From Elgaria multicarinata webbii (lineage: Eukaryota > Chordata > Lepidosauria > Squamata > Anguidae), in the NCBI RefSeq assembly GCF_023053635.1, contig NC_086172.1, forward strand, positions 68,436,681 to 68,500,680: 64,000 bases of DNA, in the 5' to 3' direction. The translations under genes were made by a program, and so were the position numbers. Under the pieces are notes generated by a model that made no database searches, was not told the DNA's origin, and saw nothing but the letters and a program-made list of their open reading frames with translations. Positions 1 to 11,948 of the stretch are shown in pieces; position 1 is the stretch's first letter; every line of letters starts with the position of its first letter.

Positions 1-285
1 GCAGAGAGAAATGATCTGTTGAGTATATGAAGAGAGAGATTTATTAGCACTACAACACATATGCCTTGTGAAGCAAAATGGGGAAAATATTACCAGACTC
101 TATTGTGAAGGTATATTACCCTTCCTATGCAACTGAATGCAATGGTACTGTTAGAATAAAGGTTGTGTAGACTAACCACTGCCTTTAGACACTGTGAATT
201 TTGGGGCTGGGGTTCTCTGTATTTTTATATCTTGTACTATGTAAAGAATAATGCAGAAATAAAATCCAAACTACCTGCTAAGCTT
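1..285 (+). other. 3' UTR end of a plus-strand convergent gene, possibly SEMA5B
   Basis: The stretch is free of recognisable repeats and ends in AATAAA at 258-263, preceded by TTTTTATATCTTGTACTATG. A GT-rich element (TTGTGAGTTGTTTGTCT) follows at about 284-300. This is the classic layout of a poly(A) site, with cleavage near 275-285. In mammals the gene convergent with SLC49A4 is SEMA5B, so its 3' UTR is the natural candidate. No coding sequence is in view, so the gene name is inference from gene order only. Confidence 0.4.
258..263 (+). terminator. Poly(A) signal AATAAA, plus strand
   Basis: AATAAA sits 15-25 bases before the presumed cleavage site and a GT-rich downstream element follows. 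The 3' UTR-like context makes it more convincing than the many AATAAA strings in LINE tails of this window. Confidence 0.5.
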
Positions 286-469
286 GTGAGTTGTTTGTCT
301 ACAGCAGATAAGAGTATGATTATAATTGACTGAAGTAGAGGTATATTGAAAAATTATTCTAATTGTGTTCAAAGGGATGCATCATTATCCCAATGGCTTA
401 GGTCCAGCATAATTAATAGGAACATCTCCTATATTATCTTGCCCACAAACTAATATCTGGTGGAGAGGC

Positions 470-838
470 CCTTTTCTGCATCCCAACATGGTGGGAAGCT
501 AGGTAACTCAGAACACGCGTGAGGGCCTTTCCAGTAGTTGTCCCCAGTTGTGGAAGTCTTTCCTGCAGGAATTTAGTCTGGGGGGGCCTTTTTAGCTTCT
601 GCCACCAGGTGAAGCCAATTTGGTTCTGGTGGACTTTATATTAATGCTATTTTCAGCTAACTTAATTATCTGCCATAATACTTCTGTTTTTAGCTTTTAC
701 TTGCTTTAATTGTTTAATCCTTGTTTTATTGTGTTTGAATGTTGTTAGCTGCATTGAGCACTACTTCGGTAAGTGGAAAGGAGGGATATAAATGAGTACA
801 TATCATGGCTCTCATGTTGGTTCAACCACTGTAGAAGA
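470..838 (+). mobile_element. LINE 3' end (CR1/L3-like), plus strand
   Basis: The first part resembles the end of a LINE reading frame (the GAGGGCCTTTCCAGTAG and AGGTGAAGCCAATTTGGTT region). It runs into a 3' UTR whose end, with GGAGGGATATAAATGAGTA, matches the squamate LINE tail that normally ends in an ATA/AAT run. An ATA/ATG microsatellite follows at 838-866. Strongly 5'-truncated and diverged. Confidence 0.6.
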
Positions 839-866
839 TAATAATAATGATGATGATGATGATGTA
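838..866. repeat. (ATA)/(ATG) microsatellite
   Basis: A short AATAATAATGATGATG tract, probably the tail of the adjacent LINE. Confidence 0.85.
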
Positions 867-3800
867 TCACGTTGTATGACAAAGTAAGCCCCTCACTGTT
901 GTAAAGAGCAGATAGTGAAAATTACTTCTTTGAAGCTGGCCTACCCCTGCAAGAATGTTATAAACCTTCACTTGACTACTGAAGGTATATTTGAGAACCA
1001 TCACAGCACATGTTTGTGTAGATGCCACAAAGCTGATTCTTTTTTCAGTATTAGGAAGGCAGCTCCCAAATATTATAATTAACAGAATACGTTGGCAAAA
1101 TGTTATGATCTGGTACTAAAGCATGAAAGCTGGTTATTACCCTCCAAAACTACCTATTTGCTTGGTATATTTTCTAGTAGCAAGTACAAAATAGGTTCCG
1201 TGTCTTTGTCTGGGGTGGGGGATCTTTGTAAACCATTCCTTAAGGTCTTCCCAAGAGAGTGATCTTAAGGTAGCAGGTAAAAAAATTCTTAGCCCAGTAT
1301 AAAAGCTAAGTATTGTGGAGGCCTGGAGGCCACACCTAGATAAAAATAGTCATGAAGGAAAATGGGCCTGGGGTGGGTAGAGGGTTTGGAATTCCCTTAA
1401 AGCAGGTTTCCCATCAGTTTGCCTGAAACAGTCATTGAGAAGAATCTTTCTAAAGAGGACTGGGCAGAGTGCATCAGATCAGGGCTGCACTGGACAAGGT
1501 ATTGGTTCTCTGGTAAAACAAAAGTAGCAAAACAAATCTTAGAATACATTTGACCAACTTGTCATTTATGATACAGGAGTTTGAACTTAGTATGAATGTT
1601 AAATGAATACTGGCATTTTTGTTATGATCAATTTATCAGGCACATTTGTATTCTTTTCTTTTCAAATTTTGAATGTATCCTTTGCTCAAAAATAAGAAAT
1701 TCCTTGGATGCGGGTATACTTGATTAGGGTTTAAGGTTCTAAGGAAGCCTAAACTATTCACTTTACTTTTCAGCCACATTTTACACCAGCTAACAATACA
1801 ACTCTTGAATTTTGAACTGCAGCAATGTTCTTTCAACCCGCTGTTGAAATTCTCAATTCCTTCCCTGACGCCTTCCACACAAGTAATGGCCCTTGGGCAA
1901 GGGCCATTACAGGGGTGAAGGGGGGGGGGCACACATACTTGTTCAGTTTGCTGTCTATTCCTAGGCTCTGCTCTATAGCCAACACACAATAGATTCAGGT
2001 ATCTTCACAACAGGGTTATCACGTCAATACATGAGACAACAGTAACTACTAAGGATCTGTGTGGCACACTGACTCACCTTGAAGGCTTGCACTAAGAGAG
2101 AGAGATGGGGAGAGGTTTCACTTGGGTTCTCATGCAAGAAGTCCTTTAGCTTCTAAATGGGGCTGGATCCCTTAAAGCTATACAAACACACACCCCGACA
2201 ACCCCCTCTAAACCTTATGTAATTGCACTGGTACTACGATCAACTTCATAGATCCATCTGCATTTCCCTAAAATGCCAACTCAACAGGAGACTGAAAAAC
2301 ATCAGGCTATTGCCTTCCCCTACTCCAACCCCCACTTCCTACCCCAAATGGGAACAACACTGAGCTACGACTGGTGTAGTCCATACTTTCTCAGCCTGCC
2401 TCCTGCAATATGGGTATTATAACTATGAATTTTATGTAGGTAATTGTTTTAATGTTTATCAAGTCAGGCGGGAAAAGTCCTAAGTTAGAAAGACCATGAA
2501 CTCCCGTCTGTTATTTTTGGTAGACACACTACTGCCCAAATTCACCTATATTAAATGACTGGATCCCCAAGTTATTTTTTTTTTATGAGGCTGCAACTAC
2601 CTCCTAACAGGTTAGACAACTCCCCCCCAAAAAAGCTTGACACACCCAGATAGTGGGTGTGTAAAACCATTGCTATGACTTAATTCATTGGCTAAGAAAA
2701 TGGAAAGTTGGAAGCATGCTAATTTCTTACAAAACAAATGGGCAGAATATTGTCTGCATGCTTCTTGGGTTCTAGAGACTTACTTTAAAAAAGGGGAGGA
2801 TCTAAAGATTATGGATCACTGGAGGGTGGGAGTAACTGTACCCCCTTGTTCCTTCTATGCTTAATTAATTATGCAATCAATATTTAAGTAATAATGACTC
2901 TGTAATCAGCTAAATACTTATTCTTATCAAATTCATAAATTTGATAAGAATATCAAGTGGAATACCAAGTGATATTTATAAGTGGTATAAATTAAATTAT
3001 ACTAATTTATACAATTATACAATTTATACAAGAATAATACATTTCTCAAAGTCCATAGTGTCTAATTCTAATTAATGCTTCCAATAAAAACCACCAAAAG
3101 AAAACATTGATATAGTGTTCATACTTATTTACTCAATTCACTGTAAATACCACTCCCATATTTAATCCATAGGTTAATTATTAATTCCTCAGTTTAATGA
3201 AGAGTATCAATACTCAACACTGATGTCTTAAGATTTCTTCTACTGAGTATATCTAGGATTAATTCAAAGTATAATCTTCAAGAGACAAATGCAGTGTACT
3301 TACAGTAACTAACTGCCCCTTGTAGCAGTTTTACGGTTTCAGCTTTGCTTTTGCAGAATGGGTTCAGCAAAACAGAGGTGGTGCTGTAGAACTTTATGGG
3401 AGCACTTGCCCCTCACATCTGGTTAAACGTCTGCAGGAAATAAAGCCTCAGGAATGCTGCCTGCTTCATTCAGGTTCAATTTTTGTGGAGCCCCAAGGTG
3501 AGGGAGGATGGAAAGGAGAGAACTCACCTCTTTGCTGGCCCTGTTTTTTGCTGAGATGGCTTAGCCTTGAGAGCGAGCAACTCACTAAAGACACCCTGGT
3601 GAACTTCATTGTTGGCCGACCTTCCCAGCCCAAGTTCAACATTTTGCCCTGCCCATCTCTTTGGATCCCGCAAACTTGGATTTGTTGTCGAAATGTTTTC
3701 TATTTAAGGCCCATAAATCTCTATCCACAGATGGATAGGTGGTGGTGGACTGGGCTATTAACTTTCAATTAGACGTCTTGAATTAAATGCAGTTGCTCAG

Positions 3801-4152
3801 CTCCAGTGATTTCTTAGGCATCAGGTATAGACTTTCTCTCATGCATAACAAACCCTAATTTATTTCTAAGCACATACACTGCTACTGTTTGAACCTCCCA
3901 ATCTCTTAAAACAAAAGAGGAAGCTTTTGAAGCCAAGATAAATACTCTTAAGTTTTGAAAATGCATTTGGATTTATTTAATATCATGTGTGTCTATTTGA
4001 AGCTGATGCTTTCATTCAGTATGACAAAACTTTTGGCTATGTTATAAGGATATCTTTTAATTAATTTGCCAATTTATTGCCTGCAACATTCTTGTTTTAA
4101 TCTGTATACAACTGAAACAGAATTTGCCAGTGCAACACAGTATCTGACTTAA
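866..4152. other. Intergenic stretch, no gene or clear repeat recognised
   Basis: About 3.3 kb, AT-rich, with scattered short open frames (the longest 117 codons, no recognisable domain). Two small perfect hairpins lie at 1883-1910 and 2920-2951. An AT-rich patch from about 2875 to 3060 has direct and inverted repeats of TATACAATTTATA type. No exon of a known protein was seen on either strand. Confidence 0.5.
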
Positions 4153-4238
4153 AGGACAATCCTATGCGCACAATTGGGAGTATGTCCCATTGAACTCAAT
4201 GTGACCTACTTCTGAGAAAACGTACATAGGACTGTACA
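4153..4238. mobile_element. Short palindromic MITE-like repeat (AATCCTA family)
   Basis: Inverted arms (ACAATCCTATG on the left, CATAGGACTGT on the right) around a core CCCATTGAACTCAATG. Same family as 11049-11138 and 14898-14987. Diverged and without coding capacity. Confidence 0.6.
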
Positions 4239-4245
4239 GATAGAT

Positions 4246-5338
4246 GACTAGTTCAGCTTACCTGAAATGCAAATGCATGAATGTAAAACGTTAGTTTTGT
4301 CACTAAATATCTTAACACCCAGAAGATTTATCAATAGGATAGAAACCAGGAAAAGATCTTGGGGTTCCCCCCTTTTCTTTAACTACTATAATATTCTCTG
4401 TCCATTCTAAAGGTAGAGGACAATAAAATAACCTTTAACTTTCCATTTAAATAGAATAATATGTGCCCTTGCACCTTTGGTTGAAGACAGGCACCCTGAA
4501 TATTGCTGTGCTAAAACTGTAAAAATAGCTGATTATATGTGGGTTATTCATCTCATCTTTTCAGCCTTTTGCTATACTGAGGAAGTCAAGGACCTAAATT
4601 TCCCAAGGACACAGGCTCTTCATGTGCACGCACGCGCACACACACCATGTACTTGCTCCAAGAACCAGAGCCATATGATCAACATTTATAGGCTGAAGGA
4701 CTAGTACCAGCGGTCCTGAAATAACATATTTTATCATTGTTACATAACGTGATAAAATGGGTCCATTTTGATTGAGGGATGATCATAGATACTTATTGGG
4801 AAAATGTTATAGCTCTCAATCCATTTATTAGTCAAACTAAAGACCATAGAAAGTGACAAGAGTCAGGGACACTTTAGTTTATGTTCCGATGCAACTGGAA
4901 ATTTATATCATGGTCTTGTGCTGAAAATTACAGCACAATATCATAAAAAAATAGATTGGATTTCTAATAACCTGAAACCAGCTACACCTGCATGCATAAT
5001 GCCTCATTCCTAGTCAATCATAAGCTATAATTTTGAGAGTTTTCATATTTGCAAGTGTGCCTTCGGAAATTTATTTTTTAAATGTAGCCCATTAGAAAGT
5101 AATTGAAAGGCACCAGATCAGTAAAAACAAACTTACTGTGAACCAGATAGAGATTTTCTCCAGGTTTCCTTAACACTTGACTTGCAGAAAGTTTCTAAAT
5201 GGGTTTCTTTAGAATCAAGGCATATCTGTGTTATTAGAACACAGAACATGAAACGATTGCTAATTGATCTGATTCATTAGGATTGCAACCACTCTGGGAA
5301 ATAACGTATTTTGGTTCTTACCTTCTTGAGCCTTCTTC

Positions 5339-5382
<44 letters not shown>

Positions 5383-6844
5383 GGAACAAAAGTTCTTAAG
5401 TTTGGGGGCATCAGAAGCACCTTGGCTTCAGTACAGCATGAGTTGCACTTACCTTCTCAACAGATAAGCAGATGGGACTAATAGCTGAGGAAGTGAGTTC
5501 CAGTACATAAAATATTAAGAGATGCATTATTTTAGTACATGAAGGTCCAATTTTAGACCCCTAGTCTAAAATGTTTACAATAGTAGAATCACAGTTAGAA
5601 AAAAACAAACAAACCTAGAAATCAACTTGATTTATCCCTATCGTTCCAAGGGTAGCCAGACTATCATAGATAGATTTGTTTTATAGGGGTTCCATAATCA
5701 TATTTTCCACCTTAAACACTCAAAAGGGGAATACAAAACAACATATATAAAACTTTTTTTCTTTTTATAAAGAAAATTAAAATCACAATTAGGACAATAC
5801 AGATGCTTTTACAAGCTTTGCACTTTACCAAAGACCAGACTATGACTTCAAATGTTTTGTGGCTTTCAACTGTAAGAGTTCTGCCTTCAAATAAATCCCG
5901 TGCAACTGAAAGTTCCATTTAACCACATACTGCTGTTTAATAAACTACCTAATATGATCACTGCTTGTAGCTCTATCTTTGGACCAACATGGCAGCCCCT
6001 CTTGGAACTGAGAACATCTCCTTTAATATATACATTTCCTACCATTCAAAAAACCTGTTAGTGGACAAAAATGGTTACACATATTATCTTCTGTTATTAA
6101 CAGGGCATTAGATTTTGTTTCATCTTAACAGAATAATGATATTCTTTATGGTTTTGGTTTACAAACATATCACAAAACCAGCCCTTGATGGGTTCACCAG
6201 AGACCAATTCTGTGACATTCAATATTCAAAAATATGAAGGTTGGGCAACTCTGTAGAACATCATGGAAGATGATGCAAGGCTGCAGGTGGGAATCAACAA
6301 AAAAAACCTCCCCACCTCTTCTGTTAGTGGATACCTCTGCTAGATCAAAGGACGTGGTACAACCCACTGTATTATTAATGGGTGCTGGGAATTGAAAGCA
6401 ATATTGAGATGTCCATGTTGGATTGCCATGTTGGAGTCCCACCATTACTTCTGCCTCTCAGGTGATTCTATAAATCAACTCATGGAAAGACTCCCAATAT
6501 GTTTTGGGACCTTAACCACCACAAAAAGGCATGTCCAATTGTTTTAACACCATTTACATGGTGACCTGGAAGACAATCCCTTGTTAGACCTCTTCTGAAG
6601 CTTGCATCTCTTGCCAACAAACTTATTGTCATCCAGTGGGATACTCACACTCAGCTAAAATGTCACCCACATTCTCGGATGTTATTTTGAATCTGGGCAC
6701 AAACAATGATTCACAAGTCACAATTAACCCTTTTAATGTATCAAGTATTACACAAGTTAACACGCAATGCTTAACAACAAGATTCCGGTTTCAAAACAAC
6801 TCCAAAGTGACAGGTGAAGTTTACATTTCCAGGTATATTAGACA
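4246..6844. other. Intergenic stretch, mostly unique
   Basis: About 2.6 kb with a (CAT)14 microsatellite at 5341-5382 and otherwise no recognisable transposon or coding exon. From about 5700 rightward the sequence has few repeats, which is unusual in this window. Confidence 0.45.
5341..5382. repeat. (CAT)14 microsatellite
   Basis: Fourteen perfect CAT units, preceded by CTTCTTCTT. Confidence 0.97.
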
Positions 6845-6860
6845 GTGGTTTTAAATAATT

Positions 6861-6866
6861 TTTATT
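6861..6866 (-). terminator. Candidate minus-strand poly(A) signal (AATAAA)
   Basis: The minus strand reads TTTTTTTTAATAAAAATTA here. It follows a repeat-free, U-rich stretch (about 7200 to 6870) containing TTGTAATTTTGTAAAAAAAA and TTTATTTAGG, which resembles a vertebrate 3' UTR end. Cleavage would be near 6845. If it belongs to SLC49A4 the UTR is about 9 kb; it could also serve a separate non-coding transcript. Confidence 0.3.
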
Positions 6867-7764
6867 AAAAAAAATAAAAGACATCACAGGCACAATGCAT
6901 GAGAAACCTGTCCTGCTCAAGTTTTTAAAAAGATAAGGCTTAGGACACCCTTGTTACCTTCAGATAGCAGAAAAGCAGGATATGCTTCTGATAGATTGTA
7001 CCCCATGTCAGCATATTACATACAAAAGTAGAACTTGCCCTAAATAAAATATCATTTTTTTTACAAAATTACAAAAAGTAAAATGCTTACAAATCCTAAT
7101 GAACAGGTTTTTTTCTCATTTTTTTTTTTACACTTTGAGGTTTGATTTACAAAAAGGCAGAGCAACAAACAAAAAGAAATCGGGTTTTTCTACATGTTCA
7201 TGCCACAAGGCCTAGTTGAAATAAATCCTGTCATGTTCTGACATATAAAACATGGGTTAGGGATATTGCACATAGCAGAACATGCAGAATGTTTACAGGT
7301 GAATGACTACTTGCATATAAAAAGAGAAAAGGTCAAAGAAAATTGCAGAAATGAGAGAATAGTGGTTGAAAAATTAGCTGTCTTAATGCTAAGTTAATGG
7401 ATGAAATTTAGTCATTAATCTTAAGTAGAATCTAGGACCAGACCAAAGCTTTTTGCTGGAATTCTGTAGAATGTGGAAGTGAATTCTTTTAACATTTCAC
7501 CATTGCTCAATAAACACCTGAAATTTGAATTAGTTTATTAAACGTTTTCCCATTAATGAATGTATATTTCAGAACACAGAGCTGTATACTCCAATGAAAA
7601 ACAACAACACAAGCTTAAGATCTCAAGTTGAACAACCCAAGGTGCATGGGGAAATAATAATGAACTTCTGCAACTTGCATTTGGAAATCCTAGTAATTGC
7701 ATCAATTCTTCCATATTTGGAAGATTGCTTTCATCATCTCTCTCACGTTTCTAGTACTACTCTA

Positions 7765-7807
7765 GAACTGTACTACTTCTACTAGAACTGTAGAAGTAGT
7801 ACAGTTC
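7765..7807. repeat. Perfect 18-bp inverted repeat, 7-base loop
   Basis: Arms GAACTGTACTACTTCTAC and GTAGAAGTAGTACAGTTC with loop TAGAACT. It sits just before a SINE head. Confidence 0.9.
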
Positions 7808-7820
7808 ACATTCTGCATTC

Positions 7821-8212
7821 AGGGAAGAACTGTAGCTCAGTGGTAAGAACACATGCTTTGCATCCAGAAGGTCCTCGGTTCACAAGGGCTGAGAAAGAAA
7901 TGCTGGGCAGTATCCAACTGTGTCATCACGCTAGTACAAATGATGTTGCACTAGTGGAAACTGGGTTCTGAACTATGTGCATGAGCAGAATCCAGCTAAA
8001 CTTTTGCTTACACAAGAAACTGCGCAACCAGAGCGGGCCATGTGCTCTGCTAGCACAATATGCAAGAGCTGGTGCAACTCTGCTAGTGCGATTTGTGTTT
8101 GCAGAATGATACCATTGGATGCTGCCCCTGGCGAGCTACAATCAGCCGGTGTAGGGAATACCAAACTAGCTGGACCAATGGTTTGACTTCGTTTAAGGCA
8201 GCTTCCTGAGTT
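7821..8212 (+). mobile_element. tRNA-derived SINE split by a MITE
   Basis: The head has a tRNA-like A box (TGTAGCTCAGTGGTA), then ATGCTTTGCATCCAGAAGG and a decayed B box (GGTTCACAAGG). The tail (GGACCAATGGTTTGACTT, AAGGCAGCTTCCTGAG) matches the 3' end of a common squamate SINE. The two parts are separated by the MITE at 7905-8127, so the MITE is the younger insertion. Confidence 0.75.
7905..8127. mobile_element. 223-bp palindromic MITE (GGGCAGTATCC ends)
   Basis: Terminal inverted repeats GGGCAGTATCCAA and TTGGATGCTGCCC. The interior also has inverted similarity (GCTAGTACAAATGAT against AATTTGTGTT-type motifs). It belongs with the copy at 29586-29898. No coding capacity. Apparent open frames of 63 and 69 codons here are shadows of each other on the two arms. 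Confidence 0.65.
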
Positions 8213-9374
8213 ACATTAGTATCTGCAATCTGTAGTGGATTTGCCTTTCTGAAAATCTCAAGCTTTTAGTTCTCACAGTTCTGGAGAGAGAGAAACTAAA
8301 AATGTAAAAAGGACTCTGCTTCAGGTCCAGCATTGTAGAGATGTGCAGAAAAGCCACAGAATGTGGCACTGCCAAAGGGAGTCAGCTTTAAGGTTTAGTT
8401 TTTTAAAAAGCTTTGTAGCCTTTATGCTGATGAAAATATGCTGAAAAATATGGGGGCAATGGGCAAGTGAAAACTCAGAAGCCAGAAAAGTAGCTAAATA
8501 AGATTCCTAGTAATCAGAGGGCAGGCCCTCACACCTCCCCATGACTATCAGAAGTAGAATAAAGCATGCAAAAGGCTAAAAATGACAGAATACATTGTAC
8601 TAGGTAACAGACATAATGCAAGTGTGTTATTTTCTGCAAGTTACTGAAGTCATCAATTATTGTGGAAGAATATGCTTATTTTTAAGCTGGAGGTCACCCA
8701 GCCCAGCCTAACGAGAACGTTGGCCTGGGTTTCCAAAGATGGCAGTGCGGACTTCTATTCTATGAACAGTATTTTCCATACACTCCATCCAACCCGAGAA
8801 CATGCCACCCTTCCCTCCTTCCTCTTGACCACAATCCTTTGCAAATTGGCTACATTCTCTGAAAAACACAAGTCAGGCAGAATCAACTTCATTTTTGTTT
8901 TTGAGAAATAAGACAAAAATAGTTCTACAGAAATATGCATACTCTTCCCCCCATGATGCATGCAAGTATGACAGCAGGTAGCATTTTAGAAAAGGCTTTC
9001 CCCATCCCCTCAACACAGCAGTGAATGCTTCCTTCTAAGAGGGGTGTTTTCCATCTCTGGTATTTATCAATATTGTTTTTAAAATATGCTGCTCAGGGGG
9101 CCTATTTAGATGCTCAAAACCTTTTAATTAATCTAACATTAAATGACAATGCCATGGTCCTATTTCTTTTTTTCTTTTTTTGCATGCATGATACAGGCAA
9201 GGAAATTATTGCTGCAGGCTCATCTCGCTCTAACTTAAGTTGCAGGATGCAAGTCACTGGTCATGAGTATAGCTGGAAAAGTGGAATTCAATACTATTGT
9301 TTAGGCGAAAGCATTATTTTTCCTAAATGATCCGCAATAAATATGTTTCTGAGAGAATATCCCAAATCTTTTAA

Positions 9375-9418
9375 TATTCTGGCACCCCAATCCTAAACAT
9401 ATTTACTTGGAAGGAAGC
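9375..9418. mobile_element. Half copy of the AATCCTA palindromic repeat
   Basis: CCCCAATCCTAAACATATTTACTTGGAAGGAAGCCC matches one arm of the 11049-11138 element; the second arm is missing. Confidence 0.4.
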
Positions 9419-11048
9419 CCCTTTTGTTTGAATTGTAACGATTTCCCATTCTGGATCTGGTATCAATTCTCATTCTGCATCTGATATCAAAATATCGGCA
9501 ACTTTTTATATACACCACATTAATCAGAACTGCAATTGCCTTTGATAAGATATTCACTATATTTGACATTGAGAGAATCTCTATAGTATTATTCAAGATG
9601 ATGGCAAATCTCCTACCATTTCAATGGAACCAAGTAAATGTCTAACAGTCACAGACAATGAAACCTCATTTATTAGAAAGCATATTGTCCAGGGTGCTTA
9701 GATAAAGGCTAGATAAGATACAGTCCGCTGGGAATTTCACCTGTACAAGTCAAATTGAAATGAGAGCAGCACAAGATCAAGTACTCTTACGCGGCTCCTA
9801 TTTATTTCAGTGGGATTTGCACAAGAGAACTTCCCTTTGGTGCCTGCCTGATAGTCTATATAGAACCATTCCTATACACTTAGCAAACCCTGTACACCTA
9901 GCCAACCATGCCTTTCACTTTAATGTTAGGAAATAACTACTGTGATTAGAAAATAGAATACGCAACCTCATCACATACAAAAAGCTTTCCCCAAACCATT
10001 TCTCTGCCCCAACAACTTGAGAAGATAAAAATATTACCCGATATAATTACAAGGCAGGTTAATGACCAAATCAAAATTGCTATCAGAGCCTTTATAGGCT
10101 GTCATTATATGATGTATAATCTTTATTTTAATTAATTCCACAGAATACCTATATCTACTTCCCTTTTTAGTAAAACACAAACACACATACAGTATATGCA
10201 GGTGGCTAGTTTTTGATTATGTGTTCAACCTTTATAAAATCTAAATGTTTTCCACATGCTCAACAGCACACACAAGGATATAACTCCTCAGGATATGCCA
10301 GTATATATTCTGTGATATGCGGCTACCCAGCCATGTTCTCCAAAAAGGAACACGTTTGCACTACCTAAAAGATGAACGGATGGTCTGCTTTATCCTGGGC
10401 AGCAAATATAAAGTTATAATATCTGTGATATCTCAAATGACTGCGTTACTCACGCATATCGTCAGATGAGGACAAAGATGGCAGGCCCAAGCAGAATCCT
10501 GAGAAATTGACTCACATTTTGTAGTTCTCTCCCACTGACTTGAGGATGTATTTTCCAGAATATAAATATAAGAGAAGTCAGATGAGTAACTAACATTGTT
10601 GTTAGTCAGAAAGGGTCTTGTTAACTACTTGCATTGTACTTGGTAAATCCAATTTCCTTGTTAATTCTTTTAAGTGCTCAAGAGAAGTAAAGCAAAATCT
10701 TCAACTCATCTTCTAACCACTGGGTCAAACTACATGTTAACATGGGGTGCTGTGCAACTTTTTCTCAACTTTTTTTAAAAATACAAAATACAACCTTCAG
10801 GACAAGAAGACGACCATGAGTGTGGAGAAGGGATGCTGAATCCTTTCCTCTCCATTTTTCCTTTCAAATTTGTCCCTGATGGACAAAAGTGGTGTGGAGG
10901 GACAATTTGGAGCAGGGAAAAGCAGCCAGTATGATGCAGGAATTTATTTATATAGCGAGCGGTGGGGGGAGACAGAGAATCCCATTGGGCACATTCCACT
11001 GAAAGTTAAGCACTTTTCAGTCCCACTGGTTTTAATAGGAGAGAATAA

Positions 11049-11138
11049 GGCTGCAATCCTAAACACAGCTATTAGGGAGTAAACCCCATTGAGCACAATG
11101 GGACTTACTTCTGGGTAAGCTTACGTAGGATTGCACTG
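11049..11138. mobile_element. 90-bp palindromic MITE (TGCAATCCTA ends)
   Basis: Left end GGCTGCAATCCTAAACAC and right end TTACGTAGGATTGCAC are inverted. The core AGTAAACCCCATTGAG / CACAATGGGACTTACT completes the palindrome. It is among the commonest small repeats of squamate genomes; family name not assigned. Confidence 0.7.
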
Positions 11139-11317
11139 TTAAGCATGTGTTTAACACGTGCACTGAAATCAATGGAGTTTTAAAAAGTGCCCTAAATATC
11201 CAGATTTCCCTTTGATGGGTGACAAAGGGAAATTTAATAATCCATTAAACTGAAAAAGACAATAGCCTAGAATTCTCTCCACTTTAGGTTTGTTACATAT
11301 CTAAATATGCCCTAAAG

Positions 11318-11758
11318 CAGCGGAGAGCAACTCAGGAGATCTGGAAGCCAATATCCACTCCCTGTGTGTGTGTGTGTGGGACACTTCTGCCATTACCATG
11401 TGGCTGAAAGTCGGTAGTGTGGCAGCAAAAACATTTGCAGTTTTCCATTGAGTTTTGACAACAAACTCTGATAGAGGTGGTGAAGGGACATATTTAGCTT
11501 GTTTTCATTCTATAAAAAGCTCAATTTATTTTCAATCTACAGAAGCTAAATTTGAAAACAGGCTAAATTGGTCCCTTTTCAGCCTCTGTCTGAATTTTTT
11601 TGCTGCCGCTACACTGAATTTTGGTGGCACGGGGGGGGGGGGGGGGGGGGGGAAGCAGCGGCAGTTGAACTAGAGGCCGGGGGGGGGGCTCTAGTTCAAC
11701 TTGGTGGCACGGGGGGGGGGCTGCATGTGGCCAACAGTCCATGTGTTGCCCACCTCTG
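11318..11758. mobile_element. 441-bp hAT-type MITE with poly(G) runs
   Basis: Ends CAGCGGAGAGCAAC and GTTGCCCACCTCTG are imperfect inverted repeats. They are flanked by near-identical 8-bp direct repeats (CCCTAAAG at 11310-11317, CCATAAAG at 11759-11766), as expected for hAT insertion. The interior has G runs at about 11631-11652 and a 12-bp inverted repeat GTTGAACTAGAG / CTCTAGTTCAAC. Confidence 0.65.
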
Positions 11759-11819
11759 CCATAAAGATTATATTTGTCTCCTTTTTAAATTAGTACCAAC
11801 TCTAATTCAACATCTATCA

Positions 11820-11948
11820 CAGGGGTGGGAAGCCTGAAGTCCAGAAGTTGTTGGACTACAATTCCCATCATCAGTGACCATTGGTCATGTTGGCTGGAGC
11901 TGATGAGAATTGTATTCCAATATCTGGGGGCAAAGGTTCCCACCCATG
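11820..11948. mobile_element. 129-bp palindromic hAT-type MITE
   Basis: Left CAGGGGTGGGAAGCC and right AAGGTTCCCACCCATG are inverted repeats. The interior GTTGTTGGACTACAATTCC has its inverted partner GAATTGTATTCCAA. Flanking 8-bp repeats ATCTATCA (11812-11819) and ATCTATAA (11949-11956) match at seven positions. Confidence 0.75.

Noticed and set aside
1636-1989. 117-codon minus-strand open frame
   Set aside because: No family resemblance; a run of prolines comes from a poly(G) stretch on the plus strand.
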